From positions 1 to 5,984 of the forward strand of contig CAYGPI010000115.1 in NCBI GenBank assembly GCA_964351745.1: a stretch of DNA of 5,984 nt, read 5' to 3'. Shown here one piece after another: positions 4,766-5,984 of the stretch (the first letter of the stretch is position 1; every line of letters begins with the position of its first letter). Below the pieces are notes generated by a model. The model was not told the DNA's origin. It worked only from the letters and a program-made list of their open reading frames with translations, and did no database searches. Source of the DNA: CAYNJF01 sp964351745. Lineage in GTDB: Bacteria; Pseudomonadota; Gammaproteobacteria; Berkiellales; Berkiellaceae. A program made the translations under genes and the position numbers.

Positions 4766-4939
4766 GCTATGTGATTTATAATTTATCTATCAAACTATTC
4801 GAATAAGTTGCGCGAGGGAGTGTTCTTTTTGATTATTAAGTTAAAAGCTTATTCTAAGTGTTTATAAAATCGAAATTTTCGATTGACAGTTTTAATAAAA
4901 TGAATCAGGTGTCCAATTTTTAGGAGCTGACGAATCCCC
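4766..4939 (+). promoter_or_regulatory. A/T-rich rpoB leader with palindromes and unproven promoter boxes
   Basis: These 174 nt hold no credible gene. A perfect -10 hexamer TATAAT (4777-4782) follows the terminator by 11 nt, but no -35 sits at 15-18 nt. TATTCGAATA (4796-4805) is a perfect 10-bp palindrome. GAATAAG (4801-4807) can pair at long range with CTTATTC (4848-4854), a 7-bp helix that wobble and A-T pairs can extend to nine, enclosing a purine-rich GCGAGGGAG segment. A second palindrome spans 4868-4884 (AATCGAAA-T-TTTCGATT) and overlaps TTGACA at 4883-4888. That -35 match has no -10 at the right distance. A weaker pair is TTAAAA (4841-4846) and TATAAA (4863-4868) with a 16-nt spacer. 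A regulatory role (secondary rpoB promoter or RNA processing site) is possible but unproven. Confidence 0.35.
4922..4926 (+). promoter_or_regulatory. Distant Shine-Dalgarno AGGAG of rpoB
   Basis: AGGAG lies 13 nt before the rpoB ATG, well beyond the usual 5-9 nt. The sequence closer to the start is GCTGACGAATCCCC. In E. coli, as I recall it, the aligned stretch is GCTGAGGAACCCT, so the position of the usual GAGG core reads GACG here. Initiation may therefore be weak or depend on the distant AGGAG. The start codon itself is secure from protein alignment. Confidence 0.55.
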
Positions 4940-5984
4940 ATGGATCTATCTTATACAGAGAAAAAACGTCCTCGTGCTGATTTTGGTAAATTACTTGAAA
5001 CTATGGAGGTTCCTCCTCTACTGGACATCCAGTTAAAGTCTTATAAAAATTGCTTTCTTCAAGAGCATAAAAAAGGCGATGATCTAGATGATATAGGCCT
5101 TCAATCAGCCTTTAAATCAGTGTTTCCTATACGTAGTTTCTCTGGTAATGCTGCTTTAGAGTTTGTAAGGTATCGCTTAGGAACTCCTACCTTTGATGTT
5201 AAAGAGTGCCAGTCACGTGGTATTACGTATGCTGCCCCACTCAGGGTTTTGGTAAGACTTCTTATATATGATAAAGAAGCTTCAGGTGATCCAAAACCAG
5301 TAAAAGAAATTCGTGAGCAAGAAGTCTACATGGGCGAAATTCCGCTTATGACAGACAATGGTACTTTTGTGATCAACGGTACAGAGCGAGTAGTTGTGTC
5401 TCAGCTACACAGATCGCCTGGCGTTTTTTATGATCATGATAAGGGTAAAACTCATTCTTCTGGAAAGTTATTACATTCTGCTCGTGTTATACCATACCGT
5501 GGTTCTTGGTTAGACTTTGAATTTGATCCAAAGGATTGTCTTTTCGTACGCATAGACAGACGTCGAAAAATTCCAGCTACAATTTTATTAAGAGCTTTGG
5601 GTTTATCAACGCAAGAAACCTTAAGCACATTCTTTGAAACAACAAATTGCTCTGTAGAGAATGGTGAATTTTATTTAGAGTTGGTGCCAGCCAGACTTAG
5701 AGGTGAAACAGCAACTTTTAATATTAGACTTCCTGATGGCAGTATTTTAGTAGAAGAAGGCAGACGTATCACAGCTCGTGCTATTAAGCAGATGGAAGAA
5801 GCTGGTATGCAAAAGCTAAAAGTACCAAGAGATTATCTTGTTGGCAAAGTTTTAGCGATTGACGTGATTGACGAAGAAACTGGCGAAATTGTCGTAGCAG
5901 CTAATGAAGAAATAAGTTTTGAGATATTGGAAAAGCTCATTTCTATTGGTCTTGAAAGCATTCCAACCATTTTCACAAATGATT
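4940..5984 (+). CDS. rpoB: RNA polymerase beta subunit, N-terminal part (runs off the window)
   Basis: RpoB is the catalytic-core beta subunit of RNA polymerase and the target of rifampicin. The open frame from the ATG at 4940 continues without a stop to the window edge and gives 348 residues, about a quarter of the usual ~1340. The start MDLSYTEKKRPRADFGK aligns with E. coli MVYSYTEKKRIRKDFGK. Other landmarks are AFKSVFPIRSFSGN (57-70), ITYAAPLRV (95-103), EQEVYMGEIPLMTDNGTFV (126-144), INGTERVVVSQLHRSPGVF (145-163), KGKTHSSGK (168-176), IPYRGSWLDFEFDPKD (184-199), RRRKIPATILLRAL (207-220), ERLRGETA-like ARLRGETATF (251-260) and GRRITARAIKQ (274-284). These belong to the protrusion and the start of the beta2 lobe. 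The N-terminal rifampicin-cluster residue (V144, E. coli V146) is wild type. The main rifampicin region lies outside the window. rpoC is expected downstream. Confidence 0.98.
   Translation, partial: MDLSYTEKKRPRADFGKLLETMEVPPLLDIQLKSYKNCFLQEHKKGDDLDDIGLQSAFKSVFPIRSFSGNAALEFVRYRLGTPTFDVKECQSRGITYAAPLRVLVRLLIYDKEASGDPKPVKEIREQEVYMGEIPLMTDNGTFVINGTERVVVSQLHRSPGVFYDHDKGKTHSSGKLLHSARVIPYRGSWLDFEFDPKDCLFVRIDRRRKIPATILLRALGLSTQETLSTFFETTNCSVENGEFYLELVPARLRGETATFNIRLPDGSILVEEGRRITARAIKQMEEAGMQKLKVPRDYLVGKVLAIDVIDEETGEIVVAANEEISFEILEKLISIGLESIPTIFTND

Noticed and set aside
4593..4781. 62-codon + frame from the end of rplL into the terminator
   Set aside because: It is an out-of-frame shadow of rplL. 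It reads through the terminator stem and has no ribosome-binding site.

Overview
This window is a conserved core-genome locus of the translation and transcription machinery. In order on the + strand it carries: tRNA-Thr (GGU, 5' end cut off), tuf (EF-Tu), tRNA-Trp (CCA), secE, nusG, rplK (L11), rplA (L1), rplJ (L10), rplL (L7/L12) and the first quarter of rpoB. All features are on one strand, and I see no mobile element, CRISPR array, broken gene or insertion.

The gene order and protein sequences point to a gammaproteobacterium. NusG (181 aa), L11 (142 aa), SecE (three membrane segments, 125 aa) and the RpoB start (SYTEKKR...DFGK) align closely, from memory, with the Escherichia coli proteins. 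Both tRNA genes encode their own CCA. The DNA is AT-rich, with many A/T-ending codons and A/T-rich spacers, so this is not an enteric. An AT-rich lineage such as Legionellales-like or SUP05-like bacteria is possible, but I cannot assign a genus from this sequence.

Layout. Positions 1-1303 hold the tRNA-Thr/tufB unit; 1304-1435 hold a strong hairpin followed by tRNA-Trp. Positions 1466-2395 are secE-nusG, only 6 nt apart: the third core subunit of the SecYEG translocon plus the elongation factor that couples RNA polymerase to Rho and the ribosome. Positions 2396-2876 and 2879-3586 are the L11-L1 operon, preceded by an RNA fold that closely mimics the 23S rRNA site for L1. Positions 3587-3751 are the long rplJ leader, with a recognisable L10(L12)-binding fold, and then a TTG-initiated rplJ. 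Positions 3752-4696 are the L10/L12 stalk genes. Positions 4697-4939 hold an intrinsic terminator or attenuator and an A/T-rich rpoB leader. rpoB runs off the right edge.

The genes together make the GTPase-associated centre of the ribosome (L11, L10, L12), the L1 stalk, the factor that the stalk recruits (EF-Tu), and the RNA polymerase beta subunit. Their output is balanced by two autogenous repressors (L1, and L10 with L12) and by partial termination before rpoB.

I found no previously undescribed system. The parts worth a second look are regulatory RNA structures, start-codon choices, and an L10 about ten residues longer at its C-terminus than the E. coli protein, which suggests three rather than two L12 dimers on the stalk.
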